From Candidatus Aenigmatarchaeota archaeon (lineage in GTDB: Archaea > Aenigmatarchaeota > Aenigmatarchaeia > QMZP01), in NCBI GenBank assembly GCA_003663415.1, contig QMZY01000063.1:1-5520 (forward strand): 5,520 nt of DNA, in the 5' to 3' direction. The notes beneath the pieces are model-generated. The model did no database searches and was not told the origin of the DNA. It was given only the letters and a program-made list of their open reading frames with translations. Both the position numbers and the translations under genes were made by a program. Below, one piece after another: positions 1-5,520 of this stretch. How positions within the stretch are numbered: position 1 is the first letter of the stretch; every line of letters starts with the position of its first letter.

Positions 1-1089
1 CTTTATCTTTTGCATTATTTCCTTTATGTTCTGGACTGTTATGTCTTTTCCGCCAAGACCTGCTATAAATCCAGAAACCGGTATGTTGTGTTTTTGCAGC
101 GCGGCTTTTACTTCTGTATACAAAGCTCCGTTCAAACCAAAACTCACATCTTTTTCTATCACACCAACAGCCTTTAGGTTTTTGCAAACATTCTGAATTT
201 CCTCTGCCGGAAACGGTCTCAAGGAACGAATTCTTATCAAACCAACACCTGTTTCCTTTGACAAAACCCTTGCAGTTCCTGTAACAGAACCTATGGTTAT
301 TAAAGCGTGTTCGCTTCCTTCCAGATTTATGGTTTCTATCAAACCGTTCCCGTATGTTCTCCCAGAAATCTTACCGTAATCCTCGTTGGTTTTTTTTATG
401 TTTTTCTCGGCTTGGAGCAAAGCAAAATGAAGCTGATGCCTGAAATGTATATAGTATTCCGGCGTTCCTAATGTTCCCATTGAAACCGGCCTTTCAGGAT
501 TTAATGAAAATTTTGGTTTATATTCAGGCAAAAACTTTTTTACCTTTTCTTTTGATATATAGTTCACAGGCTCATAGGTATGGGAAATTACAAAACCGTC
601 CAAGCAGACCATTACAGGCAGTCTCGTTTCCTGAGCAATCTTAAAAGCCTGTATCTGGGTGTCAAACCCTTCCTGCGCGTTCTCCACATACAGCTGAATC
701 CACCCAGTGTCTCTTTGAGAAAACGAATCCTGTTGATCATTCCATATATTTAGGGGGGAGTTAAGAGCCCTGTTAGCAACAGTCATAACAACAGGAATTC
801 TCATACCAGAAGCCACAAACAGCATTTCATGCATCAAGGCCAATCCCTGGGATGCTGTTGCTGTGTATGTTCGAACGCCTGTAGCCTGTGCTCCTATACA
901 GGCAGCCATTGCCGACTGCTCTGATTCCACTCTAATCAGTTCAGCATCAATTTCTCCATCAGCCACCATCTTTGCCAATGTCTCAGCTATGTGCGTCTGC
1001 GGTGTTATAGGATAAACTGCTATGACTTTTGGTTCACAAAGCTTAACAGCCTCTGCTACTGCCCGGGAACCCTCAACCACGTTTTTCAC
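1..1089 (-). CDS. porA: Pyruvate:ferredoxin oxidoreductase alpha subunit (PorA), 3'-truncated by window edge
   Basis: This is the alpha subunit of the heterotetrameric enzyme that interconverts pyruvate + CoA and acetyl-CoA + CO2 using ferredoxin. I translated 363 uninterrupted residues; the family is usually around 390, so roughly 25-30 C-terminal residues lie beyond position 1. Domain I carries YPITPQT (26-32), the conserved motif that helps form the substrate/thiamine site. It continues with RVESEQSA (53-60), TATASQGL (76-83), FVASGMR (91-97) and WNDQQD (116-121). The C-terminal domain shows IGSVTGTA and the family motif LRPFP (290-294). The start is GTG at 1089-1087, overlapping the cutA stop (GTGA) and preceded 3 bases upstream by a strong ribosome binding site. 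An ATG-only gene finder would miss it. PorB is not in the window and is expected immediately downstream. The substrate could be another 2-oxoacid, but the motifs and gene order favour pyruvate. Confidence 0.95.
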   Translation of the reverse strand, partial: MKNVVEGSRAVAEAVKLCEPKVIAVYPITPQTHIAETLAKMVADGEIDAELIRVESEQSAMAACIGAQATGVRTYTATASQGLALMHEMLFVASGMRIPVVMTVANRALNSPLNIWNDQQDSFSQRDTGWIQLYVENAQEGFDTQIQAFKIAQETRLPVMVCLDGFVISHTYEPVNYISKEKVKKFLPEYKPKFSLNPERPVSMGTLGTPEYYIHFRHQLHFALLQAEKNIKKTNEDYGKISGRTYGNGLIETINLEGSEHALITIGSVTGTARVLSKETGVGLIRIRSLRPFPAEEIQNVCKNLKAVGVIEKDVSFGLNGALYTEVKAALQKHNIPVSGFIAGLGGKDITVQNIKEIMQKIK

Positions 1090-1397
1090 TTCATCACCTC
1101 TTTTACCCATTCCAAAAAACCCGGATTACTTTTTTCTATCGGAATTCCAAGAATACAGGGAACGTCATAAGGATGGATTTCTTTTATCCTTTCCATAAGC
1201 CTCTCCACCAACTCTTCTTTTGTTTTTAAAATCAGAACAGCCTCTTTTGATACTTCTGCGTTTCCTTCCCAACAATAAATCGACCGGATTTCGGGAAATA
1301 TGTTTGCACAGGCTGCAAGCCTTTCCTTCACCACGGTTCTCCCCATACTCTCTGCTTCTTTAACGTTTTTACAGGTAACATATACCATCCAAATCAT
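1086..1397 (-). CDS. cutA: CutA1-family divalent-cation tolerance protein
   Basis: CutA is a small, very stable cytoplasmic trimer with a ferredoxin-like fold. It is linked genetically to copper and other divalent-metal tolerance, but its biochemical role is unsettled. The 103-residue product has the whole family pattern: an N-terminal strand (MVYVTCKN), KERLAACANI (24-33), SIYCWEG (39-45, where other members usually have W or R in place of C42), LILKTK (55-60), HPYDVP (75-80), and a C-terminal NPGFLEW (91-97). The start is ATG at 1397, set by a GGTGA site four bases upstream and a 4-base ATGA overlap with the porD stop. An in-frame ATG 54 bases upstream would add an atypical extension and is rejected. 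Both ends overlap por genes, so it is co-translated with them. A CutA gene between the delta and alpha subunits is not the textbook por layout; a role in metal or Fe-S homeostasis around the enzyme is only inference. Confidence 0.93.
   Translation of the reverse strand: MIWMVYVTCKNVKEAESMGRTVVKERLAACANIFPEIRSIYCWEGNAEVSKEAVLILKTKEELVERLMERIKEIHPYDVPCILGIPIEKSNPGFLEWVKEVMK
1093..1100 (-). promoter_or_regulatory. Ribosome binding site of porA
   Basis: Read on the minus strand this is GAGGTGAT, matching the 3' end of archaeal 16S rRNA (anti-Shine-Dalgarno AUCACCUC) over eight bases, with three bases before the GTG at 1089. It lies inside the last codons of cutA and is what decides the unusual GTG start of porA. 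Confidence 0.8.
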
Positions 1398-1645
1398 TCT
1401 TTCACCTTTTCTATCGCCTTGAACGGGCACACGTTCATGCAAATCAAACACCCTTTACAATAATCATAATCTATTTTTGCTTTTTTGTTTTCAATTTTTA
1501 TAACACCTTCAGGACAAAAATTCACACAAGTCCCGCAGCCAACACACTTTTCCGTAACAACAGGTTTAAATGTTCTCCAGGAGCCTGTTTTGTTTTTTTT
1601 GCTTGACCCCGCTTCCAATACCATTGCCCCCTCGTTAACTTTCAT
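1394..1645 (-). CDS. porD: Pyruvate:ferredoxin oxidoreductase delta subunit (PorD), 2x[4Fe-4S] ferredoxin-like
   Basis: This is the electron-transfer subunit, which passes electrons from the thiamine site in the beta subunit to external ferredoxin. The 83-residue product has the delta-subunit signature GSWRTFKPVV (21-30). Two complete bacterial-type cluster motifs follow: C34-x2-C37-x2-C40-x3-C44-P and C63-x2-C66-x2-C69-x3-C73-P, enough for two [4Fe-4S] clusters. I chose ATG at 1645, which overlaps the end of porC by 11 bases and has AAGGAG ten bases upstream. A start at 1675 in the same frame would add ten residues deeper inside porC and has no better site. The gene ends in a 4-base overlap with cutA rather than running directly into porA. 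Confidence 0.95.
   Translation of the reverse strand: MKVNEGAMVLEAGSSKKNKTGSWRTFKPVVTEKCVGCGTCVNFCPEGVIKIENKKAKIDYDYCKGCLICMNVCPFKAIEKVKE
1402..1408 (-). promoter_or_regulatory. Ribosome binding site of cutA
   Basis: Minus-strand AAGGTGA lies four bases before the ATG at 1397. It supports the 103-residue start over the upstream in-frame ATG at 1451, and it sits within the last codons of porD. Confidence 0.7.
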
Positions 1646-2171
1646 ATCCTTCACACTCCTTGTATGCTCTTTCAACCAAAACCTTGTTTGGACCAGAAAG
1701 CTTTTCCGGAAATCCCGTTTCTATTACTTTTAACAAAGAGCCCAGAGACACAAGTTTTGTTATTTTTGCAAACACACCAAGCATTACGGTATTAACAATG
1801 TTTTTCCCAAGAACATCCAAAGCCAAAGAAGTGGCATCGTAACAATAAAGCTTATGACCTGTTTTATTTTCCATAGTTTCTGCATTTACTATTATAACAG
1901 ATTCCTTTTTCAAACCCTCTGTAACCTCTTTCAAACCCATTAAAGAAGAATCAAGAACAACAACATAATCTGGATTATATATTTGCGATCTGAGCGTTAT
2001 GGGATTATCAGAAATTCTTGCAAAAGCCTTTACGGGAGCGCCTCTCCTCTCAACACCGAAAGCAGGAAAACCCTGAGCATACTTATCATCATAACCCGCA
2101 GCCTTTGCCAACAAAGCTGCTGCTGTAACAGCTCCCTGCCCGCCCCTTCCATGAAATCTTATTTCTATCAT
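1635..2171 (-). CDS. porC: Pyruvate:ferredoxin oxidoreductase gamma subunit (PorC)
   Basis: This is the gamma subunit, corresponding to domain III of the fused single-chain enzymes. The 178-residue product is full length for the family. It opens with [15 protein letters not shown] (4-18), the glycine-rich signature of the POR/KOR gamma family. Next come [14 protein letters not shown] (31-44) and the conserved PVKAFARIS (46-54). NPDYVVVLD (66-74) lies in the Rossmann-like core. ATG at 2171 is preferred because it begins right at the conserved strand and has GGGA upstream at six-base spacing. It is the first gene of the operon: the upstream 91 bases separate it from a divergent gene and contain a plausible TATA box. 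Its stop overlaps porD by 11 bases, indicating coupled translation. Confidence 0.95.
1656..1661 (-). promoter_or_regulatory. Ribosome binding site of porD
   Basis: Minus-strand AAGGAG lies ten bases before the ATG at 1645, with a second purine stretch (GAAGGAT) directly against the start codon. It supports the 83-residue start. It lies inside the last codons of porC. Confidence 0.5.
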
Positions 2172-2190
2172 TATATTCCCTTTTAATATA

Positions 2191-2207
2191 ATAACAGAGA
2201 GTGTTAT
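2191..2207. promoter_or_regulatory. Candidate operator: perfect 6-bp inverted repeat in the porC promoter
   Basis: ATAACA (2191-2196), a five-base spacer GAGAG, and TGTTAT (2202-2207) form an exact dyad. It overlaps the proposed porC TATA box and reaches towards the predicted transcription start, where archaeal repressors commonly bind. A hairpin this AT-rich would be weak as an RNA structure, so a protein site is the better reading, but chance occurrence in AT-rich DNA is possible. Confidence 0.3.
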
Positions 2208-2210
2208 AAA
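2203..2210 (-). promoter_or_regulatory. Probable TATA box of the porC-porD-cutA-porA operon
   Basis: Minus-strand TTTATAAC is preceded by a purine-rich AAAGAA stretch a few bases upstream, as expected of an archaeal BRE/TATA pair. Transcription would start about 25 bases downstream near 2181, giving a leader of roughly ten bases that still contains the GGGA before the porC ATG. The neighbouring bases also read as TTATAAATA on the plus strand, so the same element might serve the divergent gene. Confidence 0.45.
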
Positions 2211-2230
2211 TATTCTTTAAAACTACAGAT

Positions 2231-2245
2231 ACAATTAAAAATTTT
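2231..2245 (+). promoter_or_regulatory. Possible promoter element of the plus-strand small gene
   Basis: The AT-only core AATTAAAAATTTT is centred about 25 bases before the ATG at 2263. If it is a TATA box, transcription would begin at or next to the start codon, giving a leaderless mRNA. This would fit the absence of any visible Shine-Dalgarno site before 2263. The whole intergenic region is AT-rich, so the assignment is weak; TTATAAATA at 2204-2212 is an alternative. Confidence 0.25.
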
Positions 2246-2262
2246 ACATTTATTTCTATTAT

Positions 2263-2589
2263 ATGGACAACTGGATTAAAAAATATAATAAACTTTTTCA
2301 AAAGTATAAAAGGCATACAAAGTACTGGTATCATTTAATTTTACCCGATGAAGATAATAATATATCAGATGCTTTAGAATTTATAAAAGATTTTTTAGAA
2401 TATGACACTGTTGTTGTTTATCCTGTAAATCCATATAAAATAATAGCGAGTTTTATTAGCAAATCTGAAGGCCCGGGTTTAAGACTGCCCTCAGAACTTT
2501 TTTATAAACTTCCTGAATATTTTGGTATAGAAGTTATAGAAAAACCGCAACCTTTGGTTTCACCGCCGGTTTGTACCACAAAATATTAA
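2263..2589 (+). CDS. Hypothetical protein, 108 aa, family not recognised
   Basis: This is the only plus-strand gene I accept. It fills a stretch that would otherwise have no gene, between two confidently called minus-strand genes. The product begins with a basic, aromatic, probably helical segment (residues 1-25, many K and Y). An acidic part (DEDNNISDALEF) follows, then a hydrophobic strand-like DTVVVYPVNPYKI and a proline-rich end, PLVSPPVCTTKY. There is no signal peptide, no membrane segment and no metal-binding cluster; the single cysteine is near the C-terminus. By hand count 90 of the 300 bases 2281-2580 are G or C, lower than sampled por lines (23-28 of 60), and the first half is lower still. 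No ribosome binding site is visible. Its stop abuts the stop of the convergent endonuclease-like gene with no gap. It could be a lineage-specific or acquired gene; a spurious frame is not excluded. Confidence 0.6.
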   Translation: MDNWIKKYNKLFQKYKRHTKYWYHLILPDEDNNISDALEFIKDFLEYDTVVVYPVNPYKIIASFISKSEGPGLRLPSELFYKLPEYFGIEVIEKPQPLVSPPVCTTKY

Positions 2590-3387
2590 TCAAAATTTAT
2601 ATCCCACGTTTTCAAAAATCTTTTTCATTTTCAAAGAATCCTTCCATGTTACAGGGCTTTCTGAAATAATGGTTATATCAATGCCTCTTTCGATAATCAC
2701 CCTTGCTAAAGGCTCAAATGGAGGAGAAGAATCCATAACCAGGTGTTTTCTCTCTCCTTTGAGACCAAAAGAAACATTTGAAAAATGCGAATGTATCTCT
2801 TTTATTTCGCTTTTCTCAATTTTGTCAAAAATCTTTTCATAGTCAATTTTCCCAAGATTTCTCGCATAAATATGGGCGAAATCTATGCAAAAAGAACAAC
2901 CAGTCTCTAAAGAAAGACTTAAAACCTCATCCAGTGTTCCGAACTGCGAGAGCTTTCCGCTTGTTTCCGGCGCAAGTTTAACCTTCCATTTTCTTTGCTC
3001 TATAAACTCGTTCATTCCAACTACAGCCTGCTTCACAATTTTACAGGCTGTTTTCTTTGGCAACGTCCCATAATATCCGGGATGAAAAACCACATATTTT
3101 GCTCCCAATTCTGCTGCTCTCTCGCAAGAGATAAGAATTCTCTGAACAGACTCCTTTTTAACCTTTTCTGAGCGAGAGAGCAGGTTGATGTAATAAGGCG
3201 CATGAACACTCAGTTTAATTCCTAATTCTCTCGCAAGCCTCCCGCACTGCTCTGAAAGCTCTTTGCCCATATGAACACCCCTCACAAACTCAACTTCCAT
3301 AGCATTGAGTTCCAATTCCTTAACCCTTTTTATGCCTTTCAGGGTTGAGCTTTCAGGTGACCCGGCAGGTCCTAACCATATTTTCAT
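2590..3387 (-). CDS. Endonuclease IV-like TIM-barrel protein (AP endonuclease family 2)
   Basis: The 265-residue product has the fold and metal-site pattern of deoxyribonuclease IV, the zinc-dependent enzyme that cuts DNA 5' to abasic sites in base excision repair. In order I see VHAPYYINL (61-69), FHPGYYG (101-107), PETSG (140-144), CIDFAHIYAR (167-176), IHSHFSN (198-204), GERKH (211-215) and SESP (242-245). These would supply ligands H62, H102, E141, D169, H172, H199 or H201, H215 and E243. The Asp of the classic DRH triad is not evident before H215 (RKH instead). This resembles divergent archaeal members more than E. coli Nfo, and activity on abasic DNA is inferred; a related sugar-isomerase-like role is possible. 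The ATG overlaps the methylthiotransferase stop (ATGA), with AAGGTTGTGA upstream, so the two are translationally coupled. The length is slightly shorter than typical Nfo (about 280). Confidence 0.85.
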   Translation of the reverse strand: MKIWLGPAGSPESSTLKGIKRVKELELNAMEVEFVRGVHMGKELSEQCGRLARELGIKLSVHAPYYINLLSRSEKVKKESVQRILISCERAAELGAKYVVFHPGYYGTLPKKTACKIVKQAVVGMNEFIEQRKWKVKLAPETSGKLSQFGTLDEVLSLSLETGCSFCIDFAHIYARNLGKIDYEKIFDKIEKSEIKEIHSHFSNVSFGLKGERKHLVMDSSPPFEPLARVIIERGIDITIISESPVTWKDSLKMKKIFENVGYKF

Positions 3388-4664
3388 TTTTTCACAACCT
3401 TGCCAAAAAGATGTGTTTTCTCTGCTTTGATAATTTTCACATTTACAAACTCTCCTCTGGAATGCTTTCCTTTAATCACAACAGGCTTGTAAGCAAAATT
3501 CCTTCCTATCCAGGTTCTCTTTGCTTTGTTATATTCATCTAAAAGAATTTTTCCAGACCAATTCAGCCACTTTTCGTTCTGCTCCAATGAAATTTTGTTT
3601 GTAAGCTCAAACATTTTTCTGCTCCTTTCCTTTTTTATCTCACTTGGCAACTGTTTCATCTCGCTTGCTTCTGTCCCTCTCATAGAGGAAAACCTTGAGA
3701 TGTTTGTAAAATCTGGTTTTATTTCTTTCAGCAGTTCAAGCGACTTGGAAAAATCCCTTTCTGTTTCTCCTGGAAACCCAACTATCATATCCGTCCATAC
3801 AGTGATTTCGGGAAACTCTTTCCTAAACCTTTTAACAATCTGAGCAAACTCTTTAACCTTATAACCTCTCTTCATTCTCCTTAGAACAGAATCACTACCG
3901 GACTGAACAGGTATATGAAGGAATTTGAAAACCCTTTCATCTTTATATACATCCAAAAGCCCACCAAGAATCTTCTTCACGTGCTGCGGGTTCATCATTC
4001 CTGTTCTAATAAAATATTTGCCTTTTACTTCCTTAAGAACCCTCTTTAAGAGTTCTGGAAGATTTGTTCCTGAATCAAAACCATAACACCCATTGTCCTG
4101 AGAAGTAATCCAAAACTCCTTGCAACCTGATTTCTTGGCTGCTTTAATTTCAGAAACAATTTTTTCTGCGGGATATGATATAAGGTTTCCTCTTGCATAT
4201 TTGGTTATACAAAAAGAACATTTTGAAAGACACCCCTCTGAAATCTGAACTATTCCTATAACAGGGTTTTCCCTTACTCTTGGTTTGCAAAGCTTTATGC
4301 CGTTACCTTCCAGAATCTCAATCCTTTTTCCCATCTTTACGCTTCTAACCACTTCCACAATTCTGTTTACATTTTTTGCTCCAAGGAAAGATGCCGAAGT
4401 GAGTTTTTTCAGTTTTCCATACTCAGTTAGAGGCATACAGCCCGCAACAATTAATTTATCCCTAAACCTTTCCTCAAGTGTTTTTATCCTGTGAATCATT
4501 CTCTTTTCTGTTGATTCCTTAACCACGCATGTATTTATTATCCCAATTTCTGCCTCTTCTGGTTTTGCCAAAGAAAAACCAGCCTCTTTAAGCAAACCCT
4601 TCATTATCTCAGAATCGCTTTTATTAACTGCGCATCCATAAGTCTCAATATAAATTTTACCCAT
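3384..4664 (-). CDS. Archaeal-type tRNA t6A37 methylthiotransferase (e-MtaB/CDKAL1-like, radical SAM)
   Basis: This enzyme converts t6A to ms2t6A at position 37 of tRNAs reading ANN codons, using two [4Fe-4S] clusters and S-adenosylmethionine. The 426-residue product has all three expected domains. The N-terminal UPF0004 domain has cluster cysteines in YGCAVN (C11), NTCVVKE (C46) and AGCMP (C76). The radical-SAM barrel has C145-x3-C149-x2-C152 in SEGCLSKCSFC, then SQDNGCYG (189-195; relatives usually read SQDTGAYG), HIPVQSGSD (250-258) and IVGFPGET (294-301). A C-terminal TRAM RNA-binding domain follows from about 365 to the end. The SQD-x-G-x-YG and GTNLPEL motifs point to the archaeal/eukaryotic subgroup rather than bacterial MiaB. 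ATG at 4664 is preferred; an in-frame TTG at 4679 would add five residues (LLIRD). The only purine-rich sequence before the ATG is AGGGAT, almost touching it, so initiation may be leaderless. Confidence 0.95.
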   Translation of the reverse strand: MGKIYIETYGCAVNKSDSEIMKGLLKEAGFSLAKPEEAEIGIINTCVVKESTEKRMIHRIKTLEERFRDKLIVAGCMPLTEYGKLKKLTSASFLGAKNVNRIVEVVRSVKMGKRIEILEGNGIKLCKPRVRENPVIGIVQISEGCLSKCSFCITKYARGNLISYPAEKIVSEIKAAKKSGCKEFWITSQDNGCYGFDSGTNLPELLKRVLKEVKGKYFIRTGMMNPQHVKKILGGLLDVYKDERVFKFLHIPVQSGSDSVLRRMKRGYKVKEFAQIVKRFRKEFPEITVWTDMIVGFPGETERDFSKSLELLKEIKPDFTNISRFSSMRGTEASEMKQLPSEIKKERSRKMFELTNKISLEQNEKWLNWSGKILLDEYNKAKRTWIGRNFAYKPVVIKGKHSRGEFVNVKIIKAEKTHLFGKVVKK

Positions 4665-4686
4665 ATCCCTAATTAACAAAAATTAA

Positions 4687-4694
4687 AATTTAAA
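4687..4694 (-). promoter_or_regulatory. Possible TATA box for the methylthiotransferase/endonuclease pair
   Basis: Minus-strand TTTAAATT, within the 16-base AT-rich run GGTTTAAATTTTAATT, is centred about 26 bases before the ATG at 4664. That is the spacing expected if transcription starts at the start codon. It sits in the 34-base gap after the propeller gene. The T-rich stretch could equally act as an archaeal terminator of the upstream gene, or both. Confidence 0.35.
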
Positions 4695-4698
4695 CCAT

Positions 4699-5520
4699 CT
4701 ATAGATAGCCCTTCTTCCCCTTTATGTAATCCTTGGAAAGACCGGCTGTGTAATCGGATTCTATCCTCCCGTAATCAGAGAGCTCGCGTTCTTCTTTCTT
4801 TTCCTCTGGTTTTTCCTCTTCCTCAGATATCCAGATAGTTTTGAATTGCCTCTGGGGACGCATCAGCTCCGTATCAAATTTTGATACTGTGCTTATGCTT
4901 GTCCTGAATTTCCATACAACTCTGCCGTCAGAAGCGGAGAGTGCATAAAAATTGCAGTCCCAGCCGCCCATATATATCACGCCGTTGCACACAACAGGCA
5001 TTGAGACTAGTATATTTCCGGAGGGAAACTTCCATATCAGATTTCCTGAAAAGGCATCAACAGCGTATAGGTTACAGTCGCATGAACCAAAATATATCAC
5101 TCCTTTATGAAAAGTCGGTGCCTCAACAGCATTAGCTGCTTTGAACTTCCAGAGAATCTCACCGTTCGTCTTTACAGCATAAAGGTGGTTGTCCCTTGAG
5201 GGGATGTAGATTATACCGTTCTCAGCCAATATAGAGTTGGAGCCGTAATCATTCATAGCGAATGAGAATACCTGTTTTCCGTCCGTATTGACGCCGTACA
5301 CTGTTCGTTCCATTCCTGCAAAGTATATAACATCATTCCATACCCCAAAGCCAGCCCTGAGTGTAGATTTCGTTGCGAATTTCCAGAGCAGAATCCCTTT
5401 CTCAGCATCAAGCGCATAGAGATTGCGGTCGCCCGAACCAAAGTACAGGATATTGTTATGAATCAGGGGATGCGTCTCTATGGGTCCGTTTGTCCTGAAC
5501 TTCCATATAAGCTTTCCTTC
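4699..5520 (-). CDS. PQQ-like beta-propeller repeat protein, 5'-truncated by window edge
   Basis: The last 273 residues are present; the N-terminus, any signal peptide and the start lie beyond position 5520. Residues 1-205 (counted from the right edge) are repeats of about 40 residues with the pattern G-x-L-x-W-K-F ... I-Y-F-G-S-x-D-x-N-L-Y-A-L-D. The WKF cores are at 6-8, 46-48, 124-126, 163-165 and 203-205, with a degenerate FSF copy near 85-87. The IYFG-like strands are at 25, 65, 104, 142 and 182. This is the blade signature of the PQQ/quinoprotein-like propeller families (PF13360/PF01011 type). The repeats do not show that PQQ is bound; many archaeal relatives have no known ligand. After the last WKF the protein leaves the propeller pattern and ends in a charged tail (EEEEKPEEKKEERE at about 229-242) with no membrane segment. 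Function, partner and location are unknown. It is followed by the methylthiotransferase after 34 bases. Confidence 0.88.
   Translation of the reverse strand, partial: EGKLIWKFRTNGPIETHPLIHNNILYFGSGDRNLYALDAEKGILLWKFATKSTLRAGFGVWNDVIYFAGMERTVYGVNTDGKQVFSFAMNDYGSNSILAENGIIYIPSRDNHLYAVKTNGEILWKFKAANAVEAPTFHKGVIYFGSCDCNLYAVDAFSGNLIWKFPSGNILVSMPVVCNGVIYMGGWDCNFYALSASDGRVVWKFRTSISTVSKFDTELMRPQRQFKTIWISEEEEKPEEKKEERELSDYGRIESDYTAGLSKDYIKGKKGYL

Noticed and set aside
389..397. Run of T residues (A-run on the coding strand) and a G6 run at 753-758 as possible frameshift sites in porA
   Set aside because: The alpha-subunit frame and its conserved motifs continue unbroken through both runs.
1398..1451. 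An in-frame upstream ATG would add 18 residues (MFDLHERVPVQGDRKGER) to CutA
   Set aside because: The extension is not CutA-like and lies fully inside porD, while a GGTGA site and ATGA overlap mark the start at 1397.
1646..1675. Ten-residue N-terminal extension of PorD
   Set aside because: It would deepen the overlap with porC to 41 bases; the ATG at 1645 has a purine-rich site before it and leaves the conserved protein intact.
2089..2334. Minus-strand open frame of 81 codons spanning the porC start and the divergent promoter
   Set aside because: It runs out of frame through the first part of porC, across the promoter and opposite the plus-strand gene; its sequence is a hydrophobic reading of AT-rich DNA with no family signature.
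3526..3843. Plus-strand open frame of 105 codons
   Set aside because: It lies wholly opposite the methylthiotransferase and is rich in F and S, as expected for the complement of lysine/glutamate-rich coding sequence. Similar plus-strand frames at 1485-1733, 1660-1842, 2778-2981, 2885-3073, 4285-4494 and 4941-5135 are rejected for the same reason.
4665..4679. TTG start giving the methylthiotransferase five extra residues
   Set aside because: The conserved first strand begins directly after the ATG at 4664, and the TTG has no ribosome binding site.
5253..5441. Second minus-strand frame of 62 codons within the propeller gene
   Set aside because: It is out of frame with the clear WKF/IYFG repeats that continue unbroken through this stretch.
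4699..5520. The 120-base periodicity in the propeller gene as a DNA repeat or CRISPR-like array
   Set aside because: The period comes from protein blades; the nucleotide copies differ too much to be a recent tandem duplication and there are no constant repeats with variable spacers.

Overview
The window looks like chromosomal DNA from an archaeon of moderate G+C (about 40% in the stretches counted by hand). The evidence is a CDKAL1-type (archaeal/eukaryotic) tRNA methylthiotransferase, a four-subunit-type pyruvate:ferredoxin oxidoreductase split into small genes in the order gamma-delta-(CutA)-alpha, an archaeal-style endonuclease IV-like TIM barrel, TATA-like boxes about 25 bases from the predicted starts, and Shine-Dalgarno sites of the GGTGA type. 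The lineage cannot be fixed from this window. The genes are packed end to end, with several 4-base overlaps, and no stretch over about 90 bases lacks a gene.

There are two main minus-strand gene groups, described here in transcription order from right to left. The first is at 5520-2590. It starts with the C-terminal part of a PQQ-like beta-propeller repeat protein (N-terminus beyond the right edge). After 34 bases comes the methylthiotransferase, which overlaps by 4 bases an endonuclease IV-like protein. One small, AT-rich plus-strand gene of unknown function (2263-2589) then ends exactly where the endonuclease-like gene ends, so the two stop codons abut.

The second group is at 2171-1. It is a pyruvate:ferredoxin oxidoreductase operon: porC (gamma), porD (delta, two 4Fe-4S motifs), cutA, then porA (alpha, GTG start, cut by the left edge). 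The beta subunit porB is expected just beyond position 1. All junctions inside this operon overlap (11, 4 and 4 bases), so the genes are very probably co-transcribed and translationally coupled. The enzyme oxidises pyruvate and coenzyme A to acetyl-CoA and CO2 with reduction of ferredoxin, or runs in reverse.

The least ordinary points are cutA placed inside the por operon, the unrecognised plus-strand gene with its short divergent intergenic region, and a perfect dyad over the predicted porC promoter. I see no tRNA, rRNA, CRISPR array, insertion sequence or convincing new multi-gene system; most of the window is ordinary metabolic and housekeeping content.
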